64,000 nucleotides of DNA from the NCBI GenBank assembly GCA_002869615.1, contig PKUH01000091.1, positions 1-64,000 of the forward strand. The letters are read 5' to 3'. The notes beneath the pieces are model-generated. The model was not told the DNA's origin. It saw only the letters and a program-made list of their open reading frames with translations, and did not search any database. Shown in pieces: positions 8,342-16,675 of this stretch. The position numbers and the translations under genes were made by a program. How positions within the stretch are numbered: the stretch's first letter is position 1; the number at the start of each line of letters is the position of its first letter. This stretch comes from Desulfuromonas sp. GTDB taxonomy: Bacteria > Desulfobacterota > Desulfuromonadia > Desulfuromonadales > UBA2294.

Positions 8342-9610
8342 ATGTCATCGAATCAGTCAGTGGCCGTGGTTGGCGGGGGGGTAGCCGGCATTGTTGCCGC
8401 ATATCTTTTACAAAAAGAATATAACGTTACCCTGTTTGAGAAGAATGACTATCTCGGCGGCCACACCAACACCATCGAAATCCCCGATGGCCCGGATGCT
8501 GGACTTCCGGTCGATACCGGCTTTATTGTCCTCAACGATCAGACCTACCCCAACTTTGAAACGTTTTTGTCACGACTCGGGGTCGAAACGCGCGTCTCGG
8601 AAATGTCTTTCAGCCTCGACTGCCGCAAAACCGGCCTGATCTACGGCGGTTCAAACCTCAACGGGCTGTTTGCCCAGCGTCGCAACGCGATCAATCCCCG
8701 GTTTTTGAAATTTCTGCTCGAAATTGCAAGATTTTGCCGCCAGGCGCAACTCGATCTTGAAAATTACTCGATCAGAGCTGAAACCCTCACAGACTATCTC
8801 AACCGACATCAATACTCCGACTACCTGACCGACAATTACCTGGCCCCGATGGCAGCGGCCATCTGGTCAACCCCGCTGACCCAGATTGGTGATTTTCCGG
8901 CCCGATCTTTTCTCGACTTCTTTCGCAACCATGGCCTGCTTTCACTGAAGAATCGACCGGTCTGGAAAACCGTGGTTGGCGGCAGTCAGGCGTATGTCAA
9001 GGAATTCAAAAACATATTCAAAGGAGATATTCGTCTCACCGCAGCCATCGAAAAAATATTCCGCGATGAGAATGGCATTCGAATCTGTTTCAAAAACGGA
9101 CCGGAAAAACACTTCGACAGGGTGGTTATCGCGACCCATGCGGACCAGGCCCTCCAGCTCCTTGCTGATCCGAGCCAGGAGGAAAAAGATCTCCTCGGGC
9201 CGTGGCAGTACCAACACAATCGGACCGTCCTGCATACAGACTCATCGATGCTGCCGCCACTAAAACGGGCCTGGTGCGCCTGGAACTTCAGACGGGATGT
9301 CACCGACGGTCAGGAACGGCCGGTGTATGTGACCTATTACATGAACCGGCTCCAGGGATTAAAATCAAACTCTCACTACTGCGTAACACTGAACCGACAG
9401 GATGAATTCAACCCGGGCACGGTCATTCGGGAAATCGACTATCATCACCCGCTATACAGTTTTTCCTCGGTCGACACCCAGGAGAAACTTCCGCTCCTCA
9501 ACGGCCAGAGAAACACCTGGTACTGTGGCAGTTATTTTGGTCACGGCTTTCATGAAGATGCTGTTTTGTCGTCTGTTCATGTCGGCAAATCGATGGGAAT
9601 CACTTTATGA
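8342..9610 (+). CDS. FAD-dependent amine-oxidase-like oxidoreductase (COG2907 type)
   Basis: A 422-residue flavoprotein. The N-terminal dinucleotide-binding motif VVGGGVAGIVAAYLL and the following LFEKNDYLGGHTNT identify an FAD-binding NAD(P)-binding Rossmann protein of the amine oxidase/desaturase superfamily. VDTGFIVLNDQTYPNFE, SFLDFFRNHGLLSL and WKTVVGGSQAYV are typical of the COG2907 group, usually encoded with DUF1365 and a cyclopropane-fatty-acid synthase. The last 25 residues (WYCGSYFGHGFHEDAVLSS) complete the FAD site. In this context it probably oxidises, desaturates or otherwise modifies an acyl chain. GGAGG lies just upstream, and the stop overlaps the next start as ATGA, so translation is coupled. 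Confidence 0.92.
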   Translation: MSSNQSVAVVGGGVAGIVAAYLLQKEYNVTLFEKNDYLGGHTNTIEIPDGPDAGLPVDTGFIVLNDQTYPNFETFLSRLGVETRVSEMSFSLDCRKTGLIYGGSNLNGLFAQRRNAINPRFLKFLLEIARFCRQAQLDLENYSIRAETLTDYLNRHQYSDYLTDNYLAPMAAAIWSTPLTQIGDFPARSFLDFFRNHGLLSLKNRPVWKTVVGGSQAYVKEFKNIFKGDIRLTAAIEKIFRDENGIRICFKNGPEKHFDRVVIATHADQALQLLADPSQEEKDLLGPWQYQHNRTVLHTDSSMLPPLKRAWCAWNFRRDVTDGQERPVYVTYYMNRLQGLKSNSHYCVTLNRQDEFNPGTVIREIDYHHPLYSFSSVDTQEKLPLLNGQRNTWYCGSYFGHGFHEDAVLSSVHVGKSMGITL

Positions 9611-11577
9611 ATTCGCGAATATACACCGGCGAAGTCACGCATGCCCGCATGGCACCGGTTGAACATCGCTTCCGCTACCCCTTTTACTTTTATGGTTTCG
9701 ACCTTGATGACCTGGCCGATCTTGATGCGGCGACACCCCTGTTCGGCTACAACCGTATCCGCCCTGTATCACTTCATGATCGCGACTACCTGACATCAGA
9801 CACCGGCAGTATCCGGGCCAAACTTGACCAACTCCTGGAGAATCAGGGAGTCACGACTCCGGTCCAACGGGTCGAATTAATTACCGCGGCCCGATACCTT
9901 AACTACATCTTTAATCCTGTCAGTTTTTTTTATTGCTATGACAAAAAAAATCAGCTCGTCTGCATCGTGACCCAGGTCAACAACACTTTTGGTGACAGCC
10001 ATATCTATCTGCTCAAGCAACCTGAAATGAGCACTTCGAATAACAACTACCATTTTCATGGCAATAAGGTCTTCCATGTTTCGCCGTTTTTCCCGCGAAC
10101 CGGGACCTATGAATTTATCTTTTCACCGGCCGGCGAGACAGTTGACATTACCTTTAAATACAGTATTGATGAAGAAGTAAAGCTCATCGCCAGGCTGACC
10201 GGAAAGGCCCGACCTTTTACCAGCTCGAACCTGTTGCGAAACCTGGTCAGCCATCCACTCTGTGCCGCCCTGACCATGCCACGTATCCTTTGGCAGGCGG
10301 CAAGACTCTACTGGCAAAGGAGACTACCCGTGTATAACCGACCAAGCCCGGCCGACCCGATGACGATCCGAACAGCACCTCCTACCATGATCGAAAAAAT
10401 CGGCAAACGCCTGGTCATGAACTTTTTCAGCAATCTGCAAAAAGGCGAACTGACGATGAATTTGCCGGATGGAACACAACGGCAATTTGGTAATGCCGAT
10501 AGCGGCAGAAATGCTCAGATCGACATACTTGACAATATCTTTTTCCGGAGAGCCATGGTCTCCGGAGATATCGGTTTCGGTGAAGCCTACATGTATGCCA
10601 ACTGGTCGACACCCGATCTGGCGGAACTTCTGACCCTGCTGGCCGAAAACGAGGACGCGCTCGACGACAAGAGCTTGACGACTGCCCTGGTTGGCCGAAC
10701 CATTAACTTCATCCGGCATCTGCAGCGCCCGAACACGGTGCGCGGAAGCTCGCGAAATATTCGCGAGCATTATGACCTGAGCAACGATTTTTTCGCCACT
10801 TTCCTTGATCCCACCATGACCTACTCTTGCGGTATCGCCGATACGGATGGTGACGATCTGGCTCAGATGCAGCTCAACAAGCTGCACCGGATCATTGAAA
10901 AGGCCAAGATATCAGCCGACGACCACGTTCTGGAGATCGGCTGCGGCTGGGGTGGGTTTGCCATTGAGGCAGTACGACAGACCGGCTGCCGGGTCACCGG
11001 CATCACCGTGTCTGAGGAGCAGCTAAAACTTGCGCGCGCGCGCGTCACCGAAGCAGGGCTTGAAGATAAAATCGAGATTAAAATCTGCGACTACCGCCAT
11101 ATCGAGGGAACATTTTCGAAAATTGTTTCAATCGAAATGCTCGAGGCGGTCGGTCACGCCGGCCTAAAACCTTATTTTGAAGCCTGCGAAAGAGCCCTTG
11201 AGCCGGGTGGGCGAGCGGTGATCCAGGTCATCACCATCGATGATGACAACTACGATGCCTACCGGCGAAGTTCCGACTGGATTCGCAAGCACATTTTCCC
11301 GGGCGGGCACCTTCCCTCGGTTGCGGTCATGCAGGAGATTACAAGCCGGGAAACTTCACTGAAATGGGTCGACCTCGAAAACTTCGCCCGACACTATGCC
11401 CGAACCCTGGCAATCTGGCGTGATGTCTTCATGAAGAAGCAATCGAAAATAAAAGCGCTGGGTTTTGACGACACCTTCATCCGGAAATGGGAGTACTACT
11501 TCGCCTACTGCGAGGGCGGGTTTAACAGCGGCAAAATAGATCTGGCCCAGATAATCCTCGAGAAACCGGAAGGTTGA
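9607..11577 (+). CDS. DUF1365 - cyclopropane-fatty-acyl-phospholipid synthase fusion
   Basis: One uninterrupted 656-residue frame joins two proteins that are normally separate. Residues 1 to about 240 are DUF1365: IYTGEVTHARMAPVEHRFRYPFY, RYLNYIFNPVSFFYCYD, VTQVNNTFGDSHIYLL and VFHVSPFFP. After a linker (about 240-265), the rest is a cyclopropane-fatty-acid synthase: NIREHYDLSNDFFATFLDPTMTYSCGI, SAM-binding EIGCGWGGFAIEA (about 441-453), VSIEMLEAVGH, and DYRHIEG. CfaS methylates or cyclopropanates unsaturated acyl chains of phospholipids with S-adenosylmethionine. The pairing suggests DUF1365 handles or delivers the lipid substrate. There is no internal stop or obvious assembly junction. In photosynthetic relatives a similar gene set is linked to furan fatty acids, so that product is one possibility. 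Confidence 0.92.
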   Translation: MNSRIYTGEVTHARMAPVEHRFRYPFYFYGFDLDDLADLDAATPLFGYNRIRPVSLHDRDYLTSDTGSIRAKLDQLLENQGVTTPVQRVELITAARYLNYIFNPVSFFYCYDKKNQLVCIVTQVNNTFGDSHIYLLKQPEMSTSNNNYHFHGNKVFHVSPFFPRTGTYEFIFSPAGETVDITFKYSIDEEVKLIARLTGKARPFTSSNLLRNLVSHPLCAALTMPRILWQAARLYWQRRLPVYNRPSPADPMTIRTAPPTMIEKIGKRLVMNFFSNLQKGELTMNLPDGTQRQFGNADSGRNAQIDILDNIFFRRAMVSGDIGFGEAYMYANWSTPDLAELLTLLAENEDALDDKSLTTALVGRTINFIRHLQRPNTVRGSSRNIREHYDLSNDFFATFLDPTMTYSCGIADTDGDDLAQMQLNKLHRIIEKAKISADDHVLEIGCGWGGFAIEAVRQTGCRVTGITVSEEQLKLARARVTEAGLEDKIEIKICDYRHIEGTFSKIVSIEMLEAVGHAGLKPYFEACERALEPGGRAVIQVITIDDDNYDAYRRSSDWIRKHIFPGGHLPSVAVMQEITSRETSLKWVDLENFARHYARTLAIWRDVFMKKQSKIKALGFDDTFIRKWEYYFAYCEGGFNSGKIDLAQIILEKPEG

Positions 11578-11581
11578 AAAG

Positions 11582-12124
11582 ATGGCGACTCTGGTCAACA
11601 TCACCCTCTACCAGGTCGGCTGGTTCTGTTGCGTCCTCGGCGCGGCCTGGGGATACCCGCTCAGTGGCGGTCTGGCGGCACTGGCGCTAAGTGTTTTGCA
11701 CGTCGCCCTGGTCGAGGACCGCAAACCGGAAATAAAGCTGATGCTGGCAGCAATGTTGATCGGTATCGTTGTCGATACGGGACAGCAGGCTTTCGGGATC
11801 TTCGCCTTTAAAACCGATCCGGCATGGCCGCTCTGGCTGCCGCTCTGGATCTTCGTCATCTGGGCCCAGTTTGCGACCTTGTTCCATTTCGCTCTCAACT
11901 GGCTACGAAAAAGCTACCTTCTGGCGGCCCTCTTCGGAGGAATCGGAGGACCGCTCGCCTATTACGCCGGAGTCCGCCTCGGCGCCGCAACATTTCCAGC
12001 GGAAATCACCATGAGCATCGTCAGCCTCGCTGTCTGCTGGGCCGTCGTCACCCCGTTCCTGGTTTTCCTCAGTGGCAAGTTTGCACCGTCCCGGTTGCCC
12101 GGACGATACCGTTTTCAGAAATAA
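11582..12124 (+). CDS. DUF2878 integral membrane protein
   Basis: A 180-residue protein with five or so transmembrane segments. VGWFCCVLGAAWGYPLSG, GIVVDTGQQAFGIF and the aromatic block PLWLPLWIFVIWAQFATLFHFALNWL are characteristic of DUF2878. It starts four bases after the DUF1365-CFA fusion stop and closes the plus-strand lipid cluster. The family is commonly found beside cyclopropane synthase and DUF1365 genes; its molecular role is unknown. The next gene faces it tail to tail with a 5-base gap. Confidence 0.85.
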   Translation: MATLVNITLYQVGWFCCVLGAAWGYPLSGGLAALALSVLHVALVEDRKPEIKLMLAAMLIGIVVDTGQQAFGIFAFKTDPAWPLWLPLWIFVIWAQFATLFHFALNWLRKSYLLAALFGGIGGPLAYYAGVRLGAATFPAEITMSIVSLAVCWAVVTPFLVFLSGKFAPSRLPGRYRFQK

Positions 12125-12129
12125 CACTG

Positions 12130-12531
12130 CTACTGCAGCCAGCGCCCGATCAGAAAGCTGCCGCTCGCGACCAGGGCGCAAAGAACGGTGCCCCAGGCAA
12201 TATCGACAATTACCACCGTCAGCGGCCAGTCCTTCAAAGTCGCAAGGTTGGTCAGATCATAGGTCGCATAGGTAATAAATCCAAAGAAGGCTCCGAGCAT
12301 CACCGCCCGACCCAGCGAGTCCATTTCCAGGGCCGGCCGCACCGCGAAAAAGATAATTCCGACAATATACATCAGGTAGAACGCGAACGCTGCCGTCCAG
12401 TTGACTTCAGGGCTGAGAATATAGCCGAGATGTTTTTTGTAGAAAGGGCGCGCGACAAAGCCGAGCCAGATCATATCGATCGCGAAAAAAACCGGAATAG
12501 TCAACAGGTAGAGTTTAATATAGTAGCCCAT
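12130..12531 (-). CDS. DUF2177 integral membrane protein
   Basis: A 133-residue protein with four hydrophobic segments. FFAIDMIWLGFVARPFYKKHLGYI, YLMYIVGIIFFAV, GFITYATYDLTNLATLKDWP and DIAWGTVLCALVAS match DUF2177. The family is often part of the same gene sets as DUF2878, COG2907 and CfaS, so it probably belongs functionally to the cluster on the opposite strand. GGAGAT lies upstream of ATG 12531. It follows the NHL lipoprotein gene by 17 bases and could be transcribed with it. Confidence 0.85.
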   Translation of the reverse strand: MGYYIKLYLLTIPVFFAIDMIWLGFVARPFYKKHLGYILSPEVNWTAAFAFYLMYIVGIIFFAVRPALEMDSLGRAVMLGAFFGFITYATYDLTNLATLKDWPLTVVIVDIAWGTVLCALVASGSFLIGRWLQ

Positions 12532-12548
12532 CAGTCATCTCCTTTTAA

Positions 12549-13670
12549 TCAATCAATCATCCTGACCCGGTGATTGCCGCCATCGGCGACAAACAAGCTG
12601 CCGCCATAGTTGACGCAGGCGCGTGGACTGCTGAAACGGGCGGTGGCGCCGGTGCCGTCGGTGCTGTCCTGGAAGGCCGCGGTTCCGTCGCCGGCCAGAG
12701 TTGTCGTGTTGCCGGTACCAAGATCGACCTTGCGAACCCGGTTGTTGCTGGCATCACCAACATAGAGGAAATATCCGTCACTACACAATCCGAGAATCAG
12801 ATTGAACCGGGCCGTCGCTCCGGTACCGTCGGTACTATCCTGAAACGCTGGTGTGCCGTTCCCGGCGAAAAAGGTGGCTGCACCGGTATTCTTGTTCACC
12901 TTGAAAATCCGTGAATAAGTCCCGACATAAAGGAAAGTTCCGATCGGCGGCCTTGCCTGGTAAACCTGAATCGGTGCATTAAATCCGGCTGTTGCGCCGG
13001 TGCCATCAGTGCTTTCCTGATCGCTACAGACACCATTACCAGACAAAGTTGTCGTTTCCCCGGTCAACGGCTGAACGCGCCGAATATAACAATTGTCCTG
13101 ATCCGCGACATAAAGGAATGATTCATCGTGGGTTATTCCGGTTGGTCGGTTGAATTGCGCGGTCGCGCCAGTGCCGTCTGTACTGTCTTGATAGCCGGCA
13201 ACACCAGTACCGGCAATAGTGGATGTCTCGCCAGTCGGAACATGAATCTTGCGGATATTATGCGCCGCGGAGTCGGCCAGGTAAAGATGGTTCCCTAGAT
13301 AAACAATCTGGCTGGGCTCTGCAAAACTGGCGGTCATGCCAGTGCCATCGGTGCTGTCCTGGCTACCGGCAGTGCCATCACCAGCAAAATTGACCGTTTC
13401 TCCGGTCATCGGATCGATGCGACGGACCCGCCGGCCAGTACTCTCGGCCAGGTAGAGATAATCTCCGTCGGTGGCCAAACCCCGCGGAAAATTGAACTGG
13501 GCAGTGGCGCCGGTACCGTCGATGCTGTCCTGGAAGGCCTGGGTCCCGTCACCGGCCAGGGTTCCGGTATCACCGGCCAGAACCACACCACTGGATCCCG
13601 AGTCACCACCGCACCCGAAGAGCAATAACAGAAAAAGAGCCGACAACAGCAGGGTATAATTTTTTTTCAT
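12549..13670 (-). CDS. NHL-repeat beta-propeller lipoprotein
   Basis: A 373-residue exported protein. The N-terminal signal ends in the lipobox LLLLFGC followed by GGDSGSSG, a typical lipoprotein tether. The mature part is a six-blade NHL propeller. Each blade ends in a nearly identical block (for example AFQDSTDGTGATARFN), seen six times, alternating with YLYLAES-, LYLADS- and LFVADG-type NHL strands followed by R(K/R)(I/V). NHL propellers bind proteins, glycans or other ligands; the partner is not known. The unusually uniform repeats suggest recent unit duplication. ATG 13670 has AAGGAG upstream. The same repeat unit makes the DNA internally repetitive and open to recombination. Confidence 0.88.
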   Translation of the reverse strand: MKKNYTLLLSALFLLLLFGCGGDSGSSGVVLAGDTGTLAGDGTQAFQDSIDGTGATAQFNFPRGLATDGDYLYLAESTGRRVRRIDPMTGETVNFAGDGTAGSQDSTDGTGMTASFAEPSQIVYLGNHLYLADSAAHNIRKIHVPTGETSTIAGTGVAGYQDSTDGTGATAQFNRPTGITHDESFLYVADQDNCYIRRVQPLTGETTTLSGNGVCSDQESTDGTGATAGFNAPIQVYQARPPIGTFLYVGTYSRIFKVNKNTGAATFFAGNGTPAFQDSTDGTGATARFNLILGLCSDGYFLYVGDASNNRVRKVDLGTGNTTTLAGDGTAAFQDSTDGTGATARFSSPRACVNYGGSLFVADGGNHRVRMID

Positions 13671-13733
13671 CACAACTCCTTGACCCGAACCATATTACAC
13701 AAATCTTACACAGTACGGGGCGATGTCAATCGA

Positions 13734-14144
13734 TCAAATCGAGACAAATATCCGGGCTGTCGATCGCCCCGGCGCCTGCAGGTCGAGGTCGAGAAAGTAG
13801 CCGAAAGGGGTCTGCGAGACCTCGTAACCGGCATTCACCAGGCGCTGAGCCGATCGGTCGAGCAGAGCCCCGGTAAAATCGGGGTTGGCCTTGGTTTCGG
13901 CAAGGTGCGAAAACGAATGCAGGACAATTTTCTGTGTATTGTTCTTGCGGGCGCCCCACTTGAGGTTCTTGATAAGTTTCTTCTCGACCCTGGCCGCATC
14001 TTCTTCATCTGCGGCCTCGGCATGAATAAAGCCGATAACCGCCTCGATAATTTCAGCAGGCTGATCAGAGTCGGGCTGGTCTTCGATCGCTTTTTGCGCC
14101 GGCGTGTAAGCAAAGTGCTCGGCATAAATCATCAGCAGCTTCAT
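13734..14144 (-). CDS. Free-standing archaeal-type threonyl-tRNA synthetase editing domain protein
   Basis: A 136-residue protein that reads like the N-terminal editing domain of archaeal ThrRS. It begins KLLMIYAEHFAYTPAQKAIE, has VIGFIHAEAADEEDAARVEK, KIVLHSFSHLAETKANPDF and finally VSQTPFGYFLDLDLQAPGR; PFGYF is the family hallmark. In archaea the domain hydrolyses Ser-tRNA(Thr) and is related in fold to D-aminoacyl-tRNA deacylase. The bacterial stand-alone form could edit in trans or act on other aminoacyl-tRNAs. Catalysis in this family depends largely on substrate hydroxyls and backbone, so intact residues cannot prove activity. It is followed by the LysE-type exporter with a 13-base gap in the order exporter, then this gene. 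Confidence 0.8.
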   Translation of the reverse strand: MKLLMIYAEHFAYTPAQKAIEDQPDSDQPAEIIEAVIGFIHAEAADEEDAARVEKKLIKNLKWGARKNNTQKIVLHSFSHLAETKANPDFTGALLDRSAQRLVNAGYEVSQTPFGYFLDLDLQAPGRSTARIFVSI

Positions 14145-14157
14145 TCTGGCCTCTCTT

Positions 14158-14790
14158 TTATATGCTCAAAAACATCCGACCACCCAGTGCCAGCAGCAGA
14201 ACACCAAGGACAAGCTCGATGCCGCGTTGGCCTTTCTGCAACAGCGGCCCGAACCGGTGACTCGATATCATGCCGACAACCAGAGCATACCAGGAAAACG
14301 ATATCAGAAACATCGACAGATTGAGCAACGCTTTGTGCAGGAGATTGAACCCCGGAGTGATGACAACGGTAAAAAGTGCCAGATAGAAAGCCCACGCCTT
14401 GGGATTGGTCAGATTAGTCAGAAGTCCGGTCTGCCACGACCTGTATGGTGCTTCGCTGACAATGGCCGGAGTTCCTTCCGCAACGACCCCGCCCTTTCTG
14501 AAGCTGTTTCGGACCATTTTCAATCCAAGCCAGATCAAATACCCCCCACCAAGCAGCCTGATCAGCATGGAAAAGTGCGGTAACGCATTGACAATAACGA
14601 GCAATCCGAGCAACCCGGCGAAACCGAACAGGCCGCTGCCGGTGGCAACACCGAGGGCGGTATAGAGGCCTCTTTTGCGGGAGCCGGCCAGGGTCGTGTT
14701 GACAACGAGAATAAAATTCGGGCCGGGGCTGACAATAGCCAAAGAATAAACGGCAAGGAAAGATATAAAATTAAGCCAAACCGGGTCCAT
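14158..14790 (-). CDS. LysE/RhtB-family amino-acid exporter
   Basis: A 210-residue inner-membrane protein with six hydrophobic segments. The diagnostic N-terminal block SPGPNFILVVNTTLAGSRKRG and the middle NLTNPKAWAFYLALFT are both typical of LysE/RhtB translocators that export threonine, homoserine, lysine or similar amino acids. Substrate is not predictable. Transcription appears to be preceded by a structured leader ending in a strong terminator (14829-14863), suggesting attenuation or riboswitch control. The downstream neighbour is a ThrRS-type editing protein, so a link to threonine or serine excess is an attractive but unproven reading. Confidence 0.92.
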   Translation of the reverse strand: MDPVWLNFISFLAVYSLAIVSPGPNFILVVNTTLAGSRKRGLYTALGVATGSGLFGFAGLLGLLVIVNALPHFSMLIRLLGGGYLIWLGLKMVRNSFRKGGVVAEGTPAIVSEAPYRSWQTGLLTNLTNPKAWAFYLALFTVVITPGFNLLHKALLNLSMFLISFSWYALVVGMISSHRFGPLLQKGQRGIELVLGVLLLALGGRMFLSI

Positions 14791-14828
14791 GCAACGATTC
14801 TATGGAGAAGCGGGGACGGGTGCAAATG

Positions 14829-14863
14829 AAAAACCCCGCACAGTTTACTCTGTCGGGGTTTTT
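14829..14863 (-). terminator. Intrinsic terminator in the LysE-gene leader
   Basis: AAAAACCCCG and CGGGGTTTTT arms, extended by ACAG/CTGT, form a hairpin with a 6-base loop. On the minus strand it ends in UUUUU, about 39 bases before the LysE-type start codon. This position suits an attenuator. It could also end a plus-strand transcript, as both flanks are A/T runs. Confidence 0.75.
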
Positions 14864-14883
14864 CGAAATGAGTTAAATCTTGT

Positions 14884-15000
14884 TAAGTATCCCCTTCGGG
14901 GGGATCACGTCAGGCCTTTCTTCAGCCTGTTCAAAAAAATCCTATGTCGGGCGAATGACCCGGCGGCTCAGAGACGTTCATACTGTCATCCTCCCTTGCC
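14884..15000 (-). ncRNA. Candidate structured leader RNA upstream of the LysE-type gene
   Basis: Minus-strand RNA from about 15000 to 14884 contains at least three hairpins. They are CGGG/CCCG (14962 to 14948), CAGGC/GCCUG (near 14929-14911) and AUCCCC/GGGGAU (near 14905-14889). The terminator at 14829-14863 follows. The layout, structured element then terminator then exporter start, resembles a riboswitch. It does not match the TPP, SAM, lysine, glycine, Mn, fluoride, guanidine-I or c-di-GMP consensus as I recall them. No protein gene covers 14864-15268. A sigma-70 promoter was not clearly identified. Confidence 0.35.
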
Positions 15001-15268
15001 TGTATATGAAGAAGTTAGCTAAATAATAGCAAATCATCCGCGAAAAGCGAGTCACAACAGCATTATTTTTCTCTCAGATTGGAAATAATCCTGGAAGTAG
15101 TCATATCGATTTCCCTTCTCTCCGCCAAAACCTGCGGCTTGCTATTACCGCTGCCTTCCTTTCTTTACTGCCGCGATGCCGGCGCCTCATCCCGCGAGGT
15201 CCAGCTTGCCTTTTATCCTGTTTTCTGTTAAATGAAGCGCACCTTAAATACTGAAAGGATGACCCGAT

Positions 15269-15754
15269 ATGCCGAGTTTCGATATCGCCTCCAAGGTCGA
15301 CATGCAGGAAGTCGACAACGCAATTAACCAGACCCGCAAGGAAGTCAGTCAACGCTACGATTTTAAAGGAACGCATAACGAAATAGAGTTTGCCAATGAA
15401 GCAATTACCATTCTTGCCGCCGACGACTACAAGCTTAAAGCCATTATCGACATCCTGATTGGTAAACTGGTCCAGCGCAAGGTTTCCTCCAAATGTCTCG
15501 ACTATGGCAAGAAGGAGAATGCTTCGCACAATGCCGTACGCCAGCAGATCGGGATTGTCCAGGGAGTCAGCAAGGAAAAGGGCAAAGAACTCGTCAAGGA
15601 GATCAAGAACAGCAAACTCAAGGTGCAGGCTCAGATCATGGATGACCAGGTCCGGGTGACCGGCAAAAAGGTTGATGATCTGCAGACGGTCATTCAGCTG
15701 CTCAAGGCGAAGGATTTCGGCCTCGACCTGCAATTTGTCAACATGAGAAGTTGA
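15269..15754 (+). CDS. yajQ: YajQ-family nucleotide/c-di-GMP-binding protein
   Basis: A 161-residue cytoplasmic protein, the standard length of the UPF0234/YajQ family. Start [20 protein letters not shown] and RYDFKG are diagnostic, as is [22 protein letters not shown] in the centre. In Xanthomonas and others, YajQ proteins bind cyclic di-GMP and modulate transcription; in other bacteria they bind RNA or nucleotides. GAAAGGATG lies upstream of ATG 15269. A second-messenger effector here fits the PilZ and GGDEF proteins elsewhere in the window. The gene converges with the phosphoesterase, with one base between the stops. Confidence 0.95.
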   Translation: MPSFDIASKVDMQEVDNAINQTRKEVSQRYDFKGTHNEIEFANEAITILAADDYKLKAIIDILIGKLVQRKVSSKCLDYGKKENASHNAVRQQIGIVQGVSKEKGKELVKEIKNSKLKVQAQIMDDQVRVTGKKVDDLQTVIQLLKAKDFGLDLQFVNMRS

Positions 15755-15755
15755 T

Positions 15756-16379
15756 CTAGCGTCGGTACTGCATTCCCCAGTTCCAGGCCGGCTCAGGCTT
15801 GCTGCCGCCGATCGGCAGAAACGTGACCTCCATCTCCGGCAGGGTGAGGATGGCGCAGGTGTGATTGAACAGGGTGCTCCCGGGATTGACGACCAGTATT
15901 CCGGCCATCTTTTCGCTGTAAACCTGGTGGGTGTGTCCAACCACGAGAACGTCGGCAGCAAAACCCTCAAGCTGGCCACGCCAGTGGTCACGCAGTTCAT
16001 CGACCATCTCGCCATCCTCGTCGAGTAGCTTGATCCCCTCCATCACCGAAGCGGGGGGTGATCCATGGACCATAACAATCCGACAGCCTTCTATCTCCAG
16101 TTCAGCGACCAGCGGCAATTGATCCATGTAATCGGCAACCGGGCCGCCCTTTTCACTCTGCTGATCTGCCAGCCACCAGAGATCGTGGTTTCCCAGAATC
16201 GAACGAACATCACTGCCGACCAGAAGTTCAACCGTAGATTCAAGGTCAGGGCCATACCCGGCAATATCACCGGCGCAGAGGATTGTCGCAACCTCTGCAT
16301 TGGCAAGAGCTCCGAGTGCTTCGCGCAGAGGTTCCGGCGTCGCGTGGATATCACTGATCAGTCCAATTCTGGTTGCCAT
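15756..16379 (-). CDS. Calcineurin-like metallophosphoesterase (YfcE/MJ0936 type)
   Basis: A 207-residue cytoplasmic enzyme with every metal-binding block of the family in order: DIHATPEPL (DXH), GDIAGYGPD, GNHD, VHGSPP and GHTH. Such small enzymes hydrolyse phosphodiesters or phosphomonoesters using two divalent cations. The natural substrate is unknown. GGAGCG lies upstream of ATG 16379. It is the most downstream gene of a minus-strand series, ending next to yajQ. Confidence 0.92.
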   Translation of the reverse strand: MATRIGLISDIHATPEPLREALGALANAEVATILCAGDIAGYGPDLESTVELLVGSDVRSILGNHDLWWLADQQSEKGGPVADYMDQLPLVAELEIEGCRIVMVHGSPPASVMEGIKLLDEDGEMVDELRDHWRGQLEGFAADVLVVGHTHQVYSEKMAGILVVNPGSTLFNHTCAILTLPEMEVTFLPIGGSKPEPAWNWGMQYRR

Positions 16380-16459
16380 AACGCGCTCCGGAACGGGGAC
16401 GTTTCTTCATAAGTATACTGTAACTTGCGGCCCGGGAAAGCCGAGACCAACCCTGGAAT

Positions 16460-16675
16460 TTACTGTTTTTTATGCGCCAGGAACTTTAATGCCAGAATAA
16501 GGAGCGGGCTTGCGTGGAAGAGCAGATCGAATATATCGATCGGACGGGTCAGTATTCCATTAAGCAACATGCGCAATTTTTCGACCAGATGCGGCTCCGG
16601 CTTGAAGGGTGCCAGACCAAGCAGGAGCGCCGCAAGGAAAAGTGGCGGGTAGGGAATTTTTCGAAGAAATGTCAT
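16460..16675 (-). CDS. Small conserved membrane protein (71 residues)
   Basis: Hydrophobic at both ends: PPLFLAALLLGLAPF near the N-terminus and HASPLLILALKFLAHKK at the C-terminus, with the polar block PEPHLVEKLRMLLNGILTRPIDIFDLL between. This suggests two membrane helices joined by a loop. Similar short proteins occur in related bacteria and are sometimes labelled as transporter parts without evidence. Its ATG overlaps the stop codon of the preceding gene by one base (TAATG), so the two are translationally coupled. Function unknown. Confidence 0.75.
   Translation of the reverse strand: MTFLRKIPYPPLFLAALLLGLAPFKPEPHLVEKLRMLLNGILTRPIDIFDLLFHASPLLILALKFLAHKKQ

Noticed and set aside
15101-16015. 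304-codon minus-strand frame across yajQ
   Set aside because: Antisense to yajQ and only partly overlapping the phosphoesterase in another frame; no family match.
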